A DNA stretch of 10,254 bases from an uncultured Ruminococcus sp. (GCA_946414115.1 CAMKNF010000062.1:1-10254), one strand, 5' to 3'. Counted from the first letter of the stretch, positions 1 to 7,948 are shown. Notes: generated by a model not told the origin, from the letters alone. Translations and numbers: made by a program.

Positions 1-45
1 GATACTTGATGGTGACTGGAGTTCAGACGTGTGCTCTTCCGATCT
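1..45. other. Illumina adapter plus index (not genomic)
   Basis: Positions 12-45 are the reverse complement of the TruSeq-type index-side adapter, recognisable from GTGACTGGAGTTCAGACG at 12-29 and ending CTTCCGATCT at 36-45. Positions 4-11 (ACTTGATG) are the reverse complement of an 8-base index CATCAAGT, and 1-3 begin the flow-cell primer side. This is sequencing-library DNA carried into the assembly, so genomic sequence starts at about 46. The reading frame of the leftward hemZ gene stays open through it and would gain a false C-terminal tail. Confidence 0.98.
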
Positions 46-479
46 AGAATTTTCTTCTCGTTTTTCTCTGTCAACTCGGCAAGTTCGAGCTTTTCGGGGC
101 TTACGTAAAATTCATTTAAGAATTTTCTTTTTGCCCCATCTGCTCCGAGTTCTTCGCACAAACGTCTGAACAGCTTTACGGGGCGAACGCCTGTAAGCAC
201 TCCCCACGGCTGTGTATAACCCGAATACTGACATAAAAGCTTGTAGAGAAGCTGTGCAGAGGTAAGCTCGTTATCATCGGTTTTACCGGCTACAAGCGAT
301 TTATGAAAGTTATTAATTGATACCTCTATTTTAACATTGTCCGATAATTCGGTATAAATATACGGCTTCTCTAAAGAATCAAAGGTTTTGTTAACAATGA
401 TTTTTTCATTTGGGAAAAACAGCCTTGTAAGGTTTTCAAGTTCAAACCAGAAATTATGATTTTTAACATATAAATTCAT
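46..479 (-). CDS. hemZ: HemZ-type coproporphyrinogen III oxidase/dehydrogenase-like protein, N-terminal part (truncated by contig end)
   Basis: I translated this gene from the complement. It starts at ATG 479-477 (MNLYVKNHNF...) and stays open for about 144 codons to the insert edge, so only the N-terminal part is present. The recognisable segment is QPWGVLTGVRPVKLFRR near residues 87-103, matching the W-G-x-L-T-G-x-R-P-x-K block before the radical-SAM core in Firmicute HemZ proteins. The family is annotated as oxygen-independent coproporphyrinogen III oxidase-like, acting in heme synthesis with SAM and a 4Fe-4S cluster. The cluster-binding CxxxCxxC motif would lie beyond the truncation and is not visible, so catalytic competence cannot be judged. 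The start codon follows the stop of the upstream hydrolase gene by one base, with GAGG about ten bases ahead inside that gene, suggesting co-translation. Below position 46 the frame runs into adapter and encodes a non-natural tail (DRKSTRLNSSH). Confidence 0.8.
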
Positions 480-480
480 A

Positions 481-1107
481 TTACAGCATCCTCATCAGAG
501 GGTTGTATTTTCTTTCGTGTTCAAGTGTTGAAAGCGGACCGTGACCGGGAATTACACGGTAATCTCCCGAAAGGTTTTTAAGCCTTAAAATTGAGTTATA
601 CATATCGCTGTTACTGCCCGTAGGTAAGTCAGTTCTTCCGTAGGATTCACAGAAAAGAGTATCGCCGCTTATAAGCGTATCATTAAAAATAAAACATCCG
701 CCGCCGCTTGTGTGGCCGGGAGTCTGAATGTAGCGTATTTCAGTTTCTCCGAGCATAAAGGAGTCGTTGTCATTTAAAAGTATATCGGCTGAAAAAGCAG
801 GTAAATCAATGTTATGATTAACGCTTAAATTCAGAGTAGGCGTGCTTAAAAACTTATTTTCTTTTTCACCTGTCACAATTTTTGCATTAAACCTGTCAGC
901 AAGCTGTTTTGCAAAGCCTATGTGGTCATAGTGACCGTGAGTGAGCATTACATATTCAAGCTTTCCGCCGTCTTTTTCAATCTGCTCAATAAGCTCATCT
1001 GACTTTTCTCCCGGGTCAACTACGGCTGATTTACCTGTTGCTTTGTCAACAAGATAACAACAGTTTGTTGCAAGAAAGGTCACGTTATATACTTTTACAT
1101 CTATCAT
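481..1107 (-). CDS. MBL-fold metallo-hydrolase, glyoxalase II-like
   Basis: This is a complete 208-residue cytoplasmic protein of the metallo-beta-lactamase superfamily. The zinc-site motif THGHYDHIG gives H57, H59, D61 and H62. Further ligands are H132 in TPGHTSGG, D149 in SGDTLF and H189 in IPGHGP, so the full set for a two-metal site is present. The size and the GRTDLPTGS segment fit the short bacterial hydroxyacylglutathione-hydrolase-like proteins. They lack the C-terminal glutathione-binding domain of classical GloB, so the thioester substrate is unknown and I give no symbol. The ATG at 1107 overlaps the dtd stop codon in an ATGA arrangement. AAAGGA lies nine bases upstream (1117-1122), which implies translational coupling to dtd. 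hemZ follows after one base. Placement beside dtd and hemZ is common in Clostridia but does not reveal the substrate. Confidence 0.88.
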   Translation of the reverse strand: MIDVKVYNVTFLATNCCYLVDKATGKSAVVDPGEKSDELIEQIEKDGGKLEYVMLTHGHYDHIGFAKQLADRFNAKIVTGEKENKFLSTPTLNLSVNHNIDLPAFSADILLNDNDSFMLGETEIRYIQTPGHTSGGGCFIFNDTLISGDTLFCESYGRTDLPTGSNSDMYNSILRLKNLSGDYRVIPGHGPLSTLEHERKYNPLMRML

Positions 1108-1559
1108 TTTTTCAAGTCCTTTGAGTTAATTTCAATTGTTACAGGCCCGTCGTTTGTAAGAGAAACCTGCATATCTGCGCCGAAAACGCCCTTTTCCACA
1201 CGTGAAATTCCGTTATCGGTCATTTTCTTGCAGAAATATTCGTAAAGAGGCTCGGCTGTTTCGGAACGTGCGGCAGCAATAAAGCTCGGGCGACGTCCGT
1301 GAGAACAGTCGGCACAAAGAGTGAAGTTTGAAATAACAAGCACACCGCCGCCTACATCGGTAAGTGAAAGGTTCATCTTATCGTTTTCATCGGTAAAAAT
1401 ACGAAGTCCCGATATTTTTGCGGCGAGCACATCTGCGTCACGCTGTTCATCACCGTTTTCAACACCGAGCAGAATCAGAAATCCTTTTTCAATCTGTCCG
1501 ACTGTTTTGTTTTCAATATCAACACGTGCATTTGATACACGCTGTAGGATTGCTTTCAT
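1104..1559 (-). CDS. dtd: D-aminoacyl-tRNA deacylase (DTD)
   Basis: Dtd hydrolyses D-amino acids (classically D-Tyr), and mischarged glycine, from tRNA in the cytoplasm, preventing their use in translation. The protein is 151 residues, typical for the family, and begins MKAILQRVSNARV, a standard DTD start. The two active-site motifs are the S-Q-F-T-like block, here SNFTL at residues 77-81, and NDGPVT at 136-141, whose Gly-Pro pair forms the cis-proline chirality check. The block reads N where Q is usual at residue 78. The frame stays open further upstream, to about 1901, but that part runs antiphase through rel. The start at 1559 is fixed by homology and by AAGAGG seven bases ahead. The rel stop is one base upstream, and the downstream hydrolase overlaps by four bases (ATGA). 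Confidence 0.95.
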   Translation of the reverse strand: MKAILQRVSNARVDIENKTVGQIEKGFLILLGVENGDEQRDADVLAAKISGLRIFTDENDKMNLSLTDVGGGVLVISNFTLCADCSHGRRPSFIAAARSETAEPLYEYFCKKMTDNGISRVEKGVFGADMQVSLTNDGPVTIEINSKDLKK

Positions 1560-1560
1560 A

Positions 1561-3753
1561 TTATAACCTCTTGATTTCCTCGATTCCGTTAATGTCGGAA
1601 AGCTTTGAAATAACGCCACGCAGATGATTACGTCCCATAACGTCAATCGTTGCGGTAACAACAGCCTTGCCGTCTTTAAGCTCTCTTGAATTAAGCGAAT
1701 GAATAAAAATATGCATATTCGAAAGCTTGATTGTGACATCTGCAAGAAGACCTGTTCTGTCAGTTGCAGTAATCTGTAAGGTACTGCGGAAAGCTTCTCC
1801 TGTTTCATCTTCCCAATAGCAGGAAACCCAGCGTTCAGGCTCTTCGCTCTTGGAAATATCTTTCGGTACATTTGTACAGTTACGTTTATGAATTGAAACA
1901 CCGTAACCTCTTGTGATGTAGCCGATTATATCGTCACCGGGCAGAGGATTACAGCAGTTTGAAAACTTAATAAGCACGTCGTCTGCACCCTCGATTACAA
2001 CTCCCGATGTCGCTTTATTGCGTTTTACAGGAGCTTGCGGAACAGATATTTCCTCAATATCAACAGCATAGGTTTTCTGATACTCCTCTTTAAGTCTGGG
2101 CATAATTTTCCAGAGCTGAACACCGCCGTAGCCGATTGCAGCATAAAAATCGTCAAGCGTATTATACTGCTTTTTTACCATAATCTTCTTGAGAAATTCA
2201 GCGTATTCTTCCTCGGTAAGATTGATTCCGTGACGCTTAAATTCACGTTCAAGCATCTGTTTGCCTTCAACAATATTTTCGTCACGCTTTTCGTTTTTAT
2301 ACCATTGGCGGATTTTTGACTTTGCAGAAGCTGTTTTGCATATGTCAATCCACGACTTGTTGGGATGTTCTTCCTTTTGAGTAATAATCTCACAGATTTC
2401 GCCGGTTTTGAGCTTATAATCGATTGGCACAATTTTTCCGTTTACCTTTGCGCCGACCATTCTGTGACCTACCTGAGTATGAATTATATAAGCAAGGTCA
2501 ACAGGAGTTGAGCCACGAGGAAGACTTATAACGTCGCCCTTTGGAGTAAATACATAAACATCGTTCTCTTCAAAGTCGTTGCGTATATTCTTTGCGATGT
2601 CTGTAGCATCTTCAGCCTGGAGCTGGTCAAGAATCATACTCTTTACCCGTTCAATATTCTCCTGCATCTTATCATTCTTATTGCCGCCGCCCATTCCAAG
2701 CTTGTATTTCCAATGTGCGGCGATACCGTATTCTGCTGTATAGTGCATTTCCCATGTTCTTATCTGAACTTCAAACGGAATTGCCTTATTGTCAAGAACA
2801 GTAGTATGAAGGGACTGGTACATATTCGGCTTGGGCATTGAAATGTAATCCTTGAAGCGGTTCGGTATAGGCTTGAAAATATCGTGAACTACGCCGAGAA
2901 CATTGTAGCAGTCAGGCACAGTATCAACAATAACCCTGACTGCAAAGACATCAAAAATCTGGTCTATTGTTCTGCCCTGCATAAATGTTTTACGGTAGAT
3001 GCTGTTAATGCTTTTAACTCTGCCGCTTATATATACGTTTTTAATTGTATTTTCTGTCTTATCAAGAATCTGTTTCTTTATTGATTCAATAAATTTATCT
3101 CTGCCCTCTTCATTCATTAATAGAGCGTCTTCGATTTCCTTATAACCAACGGGGTCAAGATACTGCAAAGAACGGTCTTCAAGCTCATCCTTAACGGTTT
3201 TGATACCAAGACGGTGAGCAATCGGGGCAAAAACCTGCATATTTTCAAGTGACTTATCCCTACGCTTCTGCTCGGGCATACAGTCCATTGTACGCATATT
3301 GTGAAGTCTGTCGGCAAGCTTTATGATTATTACCCTGATGTCATCAGCCATTGCAATAAGCATTTTTCGGATATTTTCCGCCTGCTGCTGTTCACGTGTA
3401 GAATAAGGAATTTTTGAGATTTTGGTTACACCGTCAATCAGCTTTGCAACTTCTCCTCCGAACTGCTTGGAAATTTCATCAAGCATTACGGGAGTATCTT
3501 CGACAACGTCGTGCAAAAGTGCGCCGCAGATTGAATCGGTATCCATTCCAAGCTCGGCTACAATGCAGGCAACAGAAGTCGGATGGAGTATATAAGGTAT
3601 TCCCGACACTCTGCGCTGGTCGCCATGAGATTTTTCGGCAAGCTTATATGCTTTTTTGATTTTTTCCATATCATAGGTATTTTCCGAACGCTCAAGAATA
3701 TTCTTTAGTTCGGAAAAATCTTGATAATGAGCCACATTTGAATACTTACTCAC
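1561..3753 (-). CDS. relA: Bifunctional (p)ppGpp synthetase/hydrolase, Rel (RelA/SpoT homologue)
   Basis: Rel makes (p)ppGpp from ATP and GDP/GTP on starved ribosomes and degrades it when starvation ends. The protein is 730 residues, a normal long RSH. In order: an HD hydrolase domain with H57, HDVVED at 81-86 and KLADRLHNMRT at 145-155; a synthetase domain (about 240-350) containing GRVKS, FDVFAVR and RFKDYISMPKPN; a TGS domain (about 398-458); a zinc-finger-like/conserved-cysteine region (SNCCNPLPGDD to KRNC, about 600-628); and a C-terminal ACT domain (ATDRTGLLADVT onward). The RFKD sequence at 299-302 is the RxKD form typical of bifunctional Rel, not the ExDD form of monofunctional RelA. 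With the intact HD/ED residues this predicts both activities. The start is GTG at 3753, overlapping the recJ end by eight bases, with a strong AAGAGGGG seven bases ahead. No apt gene separates it from recJ. Confidence 0.96.
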   Translation of the reverse strand: MSKYSNVAHYQDFSELKNILERSENTYDMEKIKKAYKLAEKSHGDQRRVSGIPYILHPTSVACIVAELGMDTDSICGALLHDVVEDTPVMLDEISKQFGGEVAKLIDGVTKISKIPYSTREQQQAENIRKMLIAMADDIRVIIIKLADRLHNMRTMDCMPEQKRRDKSLENMQVFAPIAHRLGIKTVKDELEDRSLQYLDPVGYKEIEDALLMNEEGRDKFIESIKKQILDKTENTIKNVYISGRVKSINSIYRKTFMQGRTIDQIFDVFAVRVIVDTVPDCYNVLGVVHDIFKPIPNRFKDYISMPKPNMYQSLHTTVLDNKAIPFEVQIRTWEMHYTAEYGIAAHWKYKLGMGGGNKNDKMQENIERVKSMILDQLQAEDATDIAKNIRNDFEENDVYVFTPKGDVISLPRGSTPVDLAYIIHTQVGHRMVGAKVNGKIVPIDYKLKTGEICEIITQKEEHPNKSWIDICKTASAKSKIRQWYKNEKRDENIVEGKQMLEREFKRHGINLTEEEYAEFLKKIMVKKQYNTLDDFYAAIGYGGVQLWKIMPRLKEEYQKTYAVDIEEISVPQAPVKRNKATSGVVIEGADDVLIKFSNCCNPLPGDDIIGYITRGYGVSIHKRNCTNVPKDISKSEEPERWVSCYWEDETGEAFRSTLQITATDRTGLLADVTIKLSNMHIFIHSLNSRELKDGKAVVTATIDVMGRNHLRGVISKLSDINGIEEIKRL
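1567..1572 (-). promoter_or_regulatory. Shine-Dalgarno site deciding the dtd start
   Basis: AAGAGG on the minus strand lies seven bases before ATG 1559-1557, inside the last codons of rel. It supports the short 151-residue Dtd over the longer open frame, and indicates translation linked to rel. Confidence 0.75.
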
Positions 3754-5797
3754 CGTAACACCCCTCTTTTAGTTTTCTTATTATACGTGCAGAGTCGAGC
3801 GAAACCTTACCGTTTACATTTTTAAGCTTAATAGTGCTTGATTTCATACTTTCACAAACTTCGATAAGATTAAGCTCACTCATTGCTTTAAGTATAACTC
3901 TAATTTTACCAAAACTCAGCTTATTGTCAAGCTTATGTACGAGAGTAGCAAAAGAAAAATTATATCCGCCGTTTGATTTCAGAAATCTGTAAAGCAATGC
4001 AAAATCGTCACGTGTCGGTAAAATTGACAGCAACTGCTGTTTTGTAAGAGAGTTTCCGAGGCAGAAATCTTCAAAAATACGTCCGCTTTGCAAGATTTCA
4101 AGTGAATTGTCACTGTCGGCTTTAACATCCTTAACGATTACAGAAACGCTTACATTACCGTTGTATTCGTTTGTATCGAGCGTTACCGCTAAATCAAGCA
4201 AATCCCCCTTTTTGTAGGAAAATTCCTCCATTGAAGTAAAAAAGCAAAGTGCGTTAATTATTGCGCCGTTTCTTGAAAGGGCAAGCTTGAGGTGCTTATT
4301 ATTCGATAAAGGAATAATATTATCAAGAGTCATTTTGTAAAGACCAAAAATCGGGGTAGGATTACCTGAACCGAAGGGTTGTAAGCACGAAAGCGACTGC
4401 ACAAGGTCAACGGTAATAAATGCCGGATTGAGCTTACACTCAATATTCAGTTTGTCAAAAGGCATATTGCTAAATGAACTTGCAAACTCATTAATTCTTT
4501 TTCGGAACAAAGAAATATTTTTACTTTCAAGTGACAAGCCGACAGCCATCGGATGACCGCCGTAATGGGTAAGTAAATCAGCACAGGCAAACACTGCGTC
4601 ACAAAGAGGAAATCCCTCAACACTTCTTCCGGAAGCTTTAGCCGTGTCACCGAAACGTGAAATTACAATTGTCGGCTTTCCGTAAATTTCTTTAATACGT
4701 GAAGCGACAATTCCAATTACACCCTGATGCCAGTTTTCACCGTCAATTACTATTATCTTGTCTAATATAAGCGACGGGTTTTTTTGTATTTCAAAATCAA
4801 TTTTATTTAAAATTTCTGCTTCTATCTGTCTGCGTTCTGTATTGTCATCACACAATTGCGAGGAAATTTCATTTGCCTGTTCTTCATCTTCAGTAAGCAA
4901 AAGCTCAACGGATTTTCCCGAAAGTCCAAGTCTGCCAACTGCATTTATTCGTGGTACAATTGTGAATGATACGTTGCCTGCGGTAAGGTTTTTCCCTGCA
5001 AGTCCGGAGCTTTCAACAAGGGCATTAATTCCTACCCTGTCGCTGTTTATGATACTTTGAAGTCCACGCTTGACAAACACTCTGTTTTCGCCTTTAAGCT
5101 CAACAATATCACCGATTGTTCCTATACTCAACAAATCGGCGTAATTGTCGAGGAGAGAATTTACGTCGCAATATTCTCCCTCAAGAGCCATAATAAGCTT
5201 GAAAGCCACTCCGACTCCCGAAAGATTTTTGAATTTACTCTGACAATCCTGTCTATGTAAATCTATAACTGCGCAGGCATTTGGAAGATTTCCCGTCGGC
5301 ATATGGTGGTCTGTTACAACGGTATCAATTCCGAGTGATGTCGCATAGTCAATTTCTTGCAAAGCCGCAATGCCGTTATCAACGGTAACTATCAGTCTTA
5401 CTCCCTTTTCCTTTAGAAAATCAACCGCTGAAATATTCATTCCGTAGCCCTCTGTTTCACGTGACGGAATGTAGTACATTGCGTTTGCACCGATTGCATC
5501 AAAATATGAATATAAAAGTGCGGTAGAGGTTACCCCGTCAGCATCGTAATCACCGTAAACACAGATCAGTTCATCGTTATCAAGAGCTTTTCTGATACGA
5601 TTGACAGCCTTATCCATATCCTTAATTTCAAAAGGAGAGGTGATTTCGGAATCATTGTAGAGAAAATCTTCAATTTCTTCCTGTGTTTTTATATTTCTTA
5701 TCTGGAGCAGCATTGCAACAATTGCAGGCAGCTCATATTTAGTTTGTATTTCAGAGGCTTCAGCTTTGTTAAGCTCTGATACTGTCCACAATTTCAA
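3746..5797 (-). CDS. recJ: Single-stranded-DNA-specific 5'-3' exonuclease RecJ
   Basis: RecJ is a cytoplasmic DHH-family nuclease that degrades 5'-ended single strands during recombination and repair. From the chosen start the protein is 683 residues. Visible motifs are DYDADG at about 83-88, VTVDNGI at about 138-144, TDHH at about 162-165, GVGVAFK, and the DHHA1 signature YGGHPMAVG in the middle, followed by an OB-fold-like region. The last 120 residues are an extension beyond this core. No ATG is available near the 5' end: the frame opens with several TTG codons (5809, 5806, 5797, 5791). I chose 5797, giving MKLWTVSEL, which resembles usual RecJ N termini, with GAAAGG ending 12 bases upstream. 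The alternative 5809 would add four residues, giving 687. The gene follows recN by 20 bases (or 8) and its end overlaps rel by eight bases. Confidence 0.93.
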   Translation of the reverse strand: MKLWTVSELNKAEASEIQTKYELPAIVAMLLQIRNIKTQEEIEDFLYNDSEITSPFEIKDMDKAVNRIRKALDNDELICVYGDYDADGVTSTALLYSYFDAIGANAMYYIPSRETEGYGMNISAVDFLKEKGVRLIVTVDNGIAALQEIDYATSLGIDTVVTDHHMPTGNLPNACAVIDLHRQDCQSKFKNLSGVGVAFKLIMALEGEYCDVNSLLDNYADLLSIGTIGDIVELKGENRVFVKRGLQSIINSDRVGINALVESSGLAGKNLTAGNVSFTIVPRINAVGRLGLSGKSVELLLTEDEEQANEISSQLCDDNTERRQIEAEILNKIDFEIQKNPSLILDKIIVIDGENWHQGVIGIVASRIKEIYGKPTIVISRFGDTAKASGRSVEGFPLCDAVFACADLLTHYGGHPMAVGLSLESKNISLFRKRINEFASSFSNMPFDKLNIECKLNPAFITVDLVQSLSCLQPFGSGNPTPIFGLYKMTLDNIIPLSNNKHLKLALSRNGAIINALCFFTSMEEFSYKKGDLLDLAVTLDTNEYNGNVSVSVIVKDVKADSDNSLEILQSGRIFEDFCLGNSLTKQQLLSILPTRDDFALLYRFLKSNGGYNFSFATLVHKLDNKLSFGKIRVILKAMSELNLIEVCESMKSSTIKLKNVNGKVSLDSARIIRKLKEGCYGE
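3761..3768 (-). promoter_or_regulatory. Shine-Dalgarno site deciding the GTG start of rel
   Basis: AAGAGGGG on the minus strand, seven bases before GTG 3753-3751, lies within the last recJ codons. Its strength and spacing support the non-ATG start and suggest efficient initiation of Rel inside the recJ reading frame. Confidence 0.78.
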
Positions 5798-5809
5798 AAA
5801 ATGCAACAA

Positions 5810-5815
5810 CCTTTC
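5810..5815 (-). promoter_or_regulatory. Candidate Shine-Dalgarno site of recJ
   Basis: GAAAGG on the minus strand sits in the short recN-recJ gap. It abuts the first TTG (5809), is three bases from TTG 5806 and 12 bases from TTG 5797. None of these spacings is ideal, so the exact start stays open. Confidence 0.5.
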
Positions 5816-5817
5816 AA

Positions 5818-7485
5818 TTAATTGTTATATTCATTAAGCATTGATTCAGCGTGAGTTAATGCGGCTTCCGTAATATTAACACCGCCGATTATGCGTGCAA
5901 GCTCATTTACTCTGCCGTTATGGTCAAGAATTGAAACGTCGGTAAAGGTTCTTCCGTCGTCAATCTGCTTGCGGATTAGGTAATGGTGGTCTGCAAGGGC
6001 GGCAATCTGTGCCTGATGCGTTACGCAGAGCACCTGACTGTTTTCGGATACCTGCTTTAGCTTTAAGCCAACCTTTTCTGCGGCAGAGCCTGAAATTCCT
6101 GTGTCTACCTCGTCAAAGATTAATGTATCGACTGTGTCAGACGCTGAAAGAACTGTTTTTATTGCAAGCATCATTCTTGAAAGCTCACCGCCTGATGCGA
6201 TTTTTGCAACAGGGCGTGGCGTTTCACCGGGGTTTGCGGAAATTAAAAGCTCTACCTTATCAATGCCCTTCGGGTTGAATTCGGTTATTTCAAACTGCGG
6301 AACAAGCTCTACATTCGGCATATTGAGAAAGCTCATTTCTTCTTTTACCTTTTTAGCAAATTCTTTGGCTACTTTTTTACGGTGCTTACTTATCTTCTGC
6401 GCTGACTGCATAGTAAGATTTTCAGCCTTTTCAACCGCTTCAATAAGCTCGTCACGGTTTTTGTCGAAGTTTACAAGCTCGTCAAGCCTTGACTGCATAT
6501 TTTCCGCAAGCGGTATTAAATCATCACAGGGGCAGTTATATTTTCTTGAAAGGCGATTGAGTAAATCAAGCCTTTCTTCGATTTCTTCAAGCCTTTGCGG
6601 ATCACTTTCAAGGTTATCGATAGCGTCGGAAATACTTTCGGCGCAGTCCTTGAGATTATAATAAACATCGGAAAGTGTATCTGAAAGTGATTCGTATTCG
6701 GGATTGTATTCAGCCGCTTTCTGAATATTTGAACAGGCGGAATCGACAACTTCAACTCCGCCATCGAAATTTTCATTGCCCGATAAAAGCATTTTAGCTT
6801 CATTTAACAGCGAAAAAATCTTTTCAAAACTCATAAGAGAAGTGCGTTCTGCTTCAAGTGCCTCTTCCTCACCGAGCTTTACATCGGCGTCGTTAAGCTC
6901 CTGAACCTGAAATGAAAGCAAGTCAATCTCTTTCAAACGTTCGCTTTCATCGGTATTTGCTTCATTTAATTTCTTTTTAAGAATTTTATATTCCTTGTAG
7001 TTTTCCTTATATTCAGCTAAAAGCTCACTGCTTTTGCCGTAGCTGTCTATGTAATCAATATGAGTTTCGGGTGAAAAAAGCTCGTAGCTTTCGTGCTGAC
7101 CGTGTATGTTAATCAGGTACTTCGACAGTTCCTTAAGCATCGAAACAGTTGCAGGTCTGCCGTTGATTTTACAACTGCTTTTGCCTGATGAATTAAGCAT
7201 TCTCTGTAAAATAAGCACGCCCTCGTCATCGGAAAAGCCAAGCTCTTCAAGTTTACTTGATACTTCATTATTGATATTTTCAAACTGTGCGCTGACAAAG
7301 GCAGACTGCTCCCCCGTCCTGATTATATCCTTTGAGGTACGCTGTCCCATTATCGCATTGATTGCGTCTATTATGATACTTTTACCTGCGCCTGTTTCAC
7401 CCGTCAGCACATTTAGACCGTTGCTGAAATCAATCGACGTTTTTTCGATTACGGCTATATTTTCTATGTATAATGTCTGTAGCAT
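5818..7485 (-). CDS. recN: DNA repair protein RecN (SMC-like ATPase)
   Basis: RecN is a cytoplasmic SMC-related ATPase that gathers at double-strand breaks and promotes their recombinational repair. The 555-residue length is typical. The Walker A motif GETGAGKS lies at 29-36. The middle is rich in charged and leucine-containing heptad-like sequence (roughly 150-380), consistent with the coiled-coil arms. The ABC signature SGGELSR is at about 431-437, Walker B LIFDEVDTG at about 455-463, and the switch histidine in CVTHQAQIAA at about 490. INIHGQHE near 125-135 is also characteristic of RecN. The frame opens two codons upstream with TTG (7491), but ATG 7485 is better placed, with AAGGTG eight bases ahead. 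It lies 16 bases after argR, as in many Firmicutes. Downstream is recJ rather than the spoIVB-spo0A pair often seen there. Confidence 0.96.
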   Translation of the reverse strand: MLQTLYIENIAVIEKTSIDFSNGLNVLTGETGAGKSIIIDAINAIMGQRTSKDIIRTGEQSAFVSAQFENINNEVSSKLEELGFSDDEGVLILQRMLNSSGKSSCKINGRPATVSMLKELSKYLINIHGQHESYELFSPETHIDYIDSYGKSSELLAEYKENYKEYKILKKKLNEANTDESERLKEIDLLSFQVQELNDADVKLGEEEALEAERTSLMSFEKIFSLLNEAKMLLSGNENFDGGVEVVDSACSNIQKAAEYNPEYESLSDTLSDVYYNLKDCAESISDAIDNLESDPQRLEEIEERLDLLNRLSRKYNCPCDDLIPLAENMQSRLDELVNFDKNRDELIEAVEKAENLTMQSAQKISKHRKKVAKEFAKKVKEEMSFLNMPNVELVPQFEITEFNPKGIDKVELLISANPGETPRPVAKIASGGELSRMMLAIKTVLSASDTVDTLIFDEVDTGISGSAAEKVGLKLKQVSENSQVLCVTHQAQIAALADHHYLIRKQIDDGRTFTDVSILDHNGRVNELARIIGGVNITEAALTHAESMLNEYNN

Positions 7486-7493
7486 TTGCAATT

Positions 7494-7499
7494 CACCTT
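7494..7499 (-). promoter_or_regulatory. Shine-Dalgarno site deciding the recN start
   Basis: AAGGTG on the minus strand is eight bases from ATG 7485 but only two from the alternative TTG 7491. This favours the 555-residue protein. Confidence 0.7.
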
Positions 7500-7501
7500 G
7501 T

Positions 7502-7948
7502 TCAAATAAGCTTTTTGAGTTCTTCCGTAAGATTTACGGCAAGCTGTGAGCTTCGACAGGCAATAAAAATAGTGTCGTCACCTGCGATTGTTCCTACAAC
7601 GGCTTTGTAGTCGTTTGAATCAAGCGCTGCGCAAACTGCCTGAGCCATTCCGCTTAAAGTCTTGATTACTACAATATTCTGTGCAAAATCTATTGAGTTT
7701 ACCGAAGAAGCAAAAAGAGAAGAAAAGTTTGAACGAATATCCGTTGAGTTCTTTGAAGCGGAAACATATCGGTATTTTCCATCCGAGCCGAGAGTTTTTA
7801 CAAGGCGCAAATCCTTTATATCACGGGAAATTGTAGCCTGTGTTGCCTTGTAACCCTCATCCTTAAGGCGAGTAAGAAGCTCGTCCTGCGTTTCAATCGG
7901 GTATTCGGTGATTATGTCAAGAATTTTGGCGTGTCGTCTTGATTTCAT
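7502..7948 (-). CDS. argR: Arginine repressor ArgR/AhrC
   Basis: ArgR is a hexameric transcription factor that, with L-arginine bound, represses arginine biosynthesis and in AhrC-type members activates catabolism. The protein is 148 residues, the usual length. The N-terminal winged helix-turn-helix carries ATQATISRDIKDLRLVK at about 35-51, including the family S-R-D-I recognition-helix core. The C-terminal oligomerisation and arginine-binding domain carries GTIAGDDTIF at about 119-128, including the two adjacent aspartates that contact arginine. The ATG shares one base with the nadK stop (TGATG), and GAGAGGG lies seven bases ahead, a strong site. It sits between nadK and recN, a conserved Firmicute position. 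I see no convincing ARG-box palindrome near it, so autoregulation is not supported here. Confidence 0.96.
   Translation of the reverse strand: MKSRRHAKILDIITEYPIETQDELLTRLKDEGYKATQATISRDIKDLRLVKTLGSDGKYRYVSASKNSTDIRSNFSSLFASSVNSIDFAQNIVVIKTLSGMAQAVCAALDSNDYKAVVGTIAGDDTIFIACRSSQLAVNLTEELKKLI

Noticed and set aside
1560..1565. TATAAT on the minus strand just before dtd, resembling a -10 promoter box
   Set aside because: It directly abuts the dtd ATG, leaving no space for a transcript start and ribosome site, and it overlaps the rel stop codon. It is better read as the AT-rich spacer after AAGAGG.
1104..1901. A 265-residue frame covering dtd and extending upstream
   Set aside because: The first 114 residues run through rel in another frame and resemble nothing. 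Dtd begins at 1559, with a good ribosome site and a family-typical N terminus.
6101..6661. Plus-strand serine-rich open frame of 186 codons
   Set aside because: It lies wholly opposite recN, and its composition is what antisense reading of the coiled-coil coding region gives. There is no ribosome site or family motif.
7106..7549. Plus-strand open frame of 147 codons across the recN-argR junction
   Set aside because: It is antisense to the Walker A region of recN and the end of argR, both clearly real. It has no recognisable domain.
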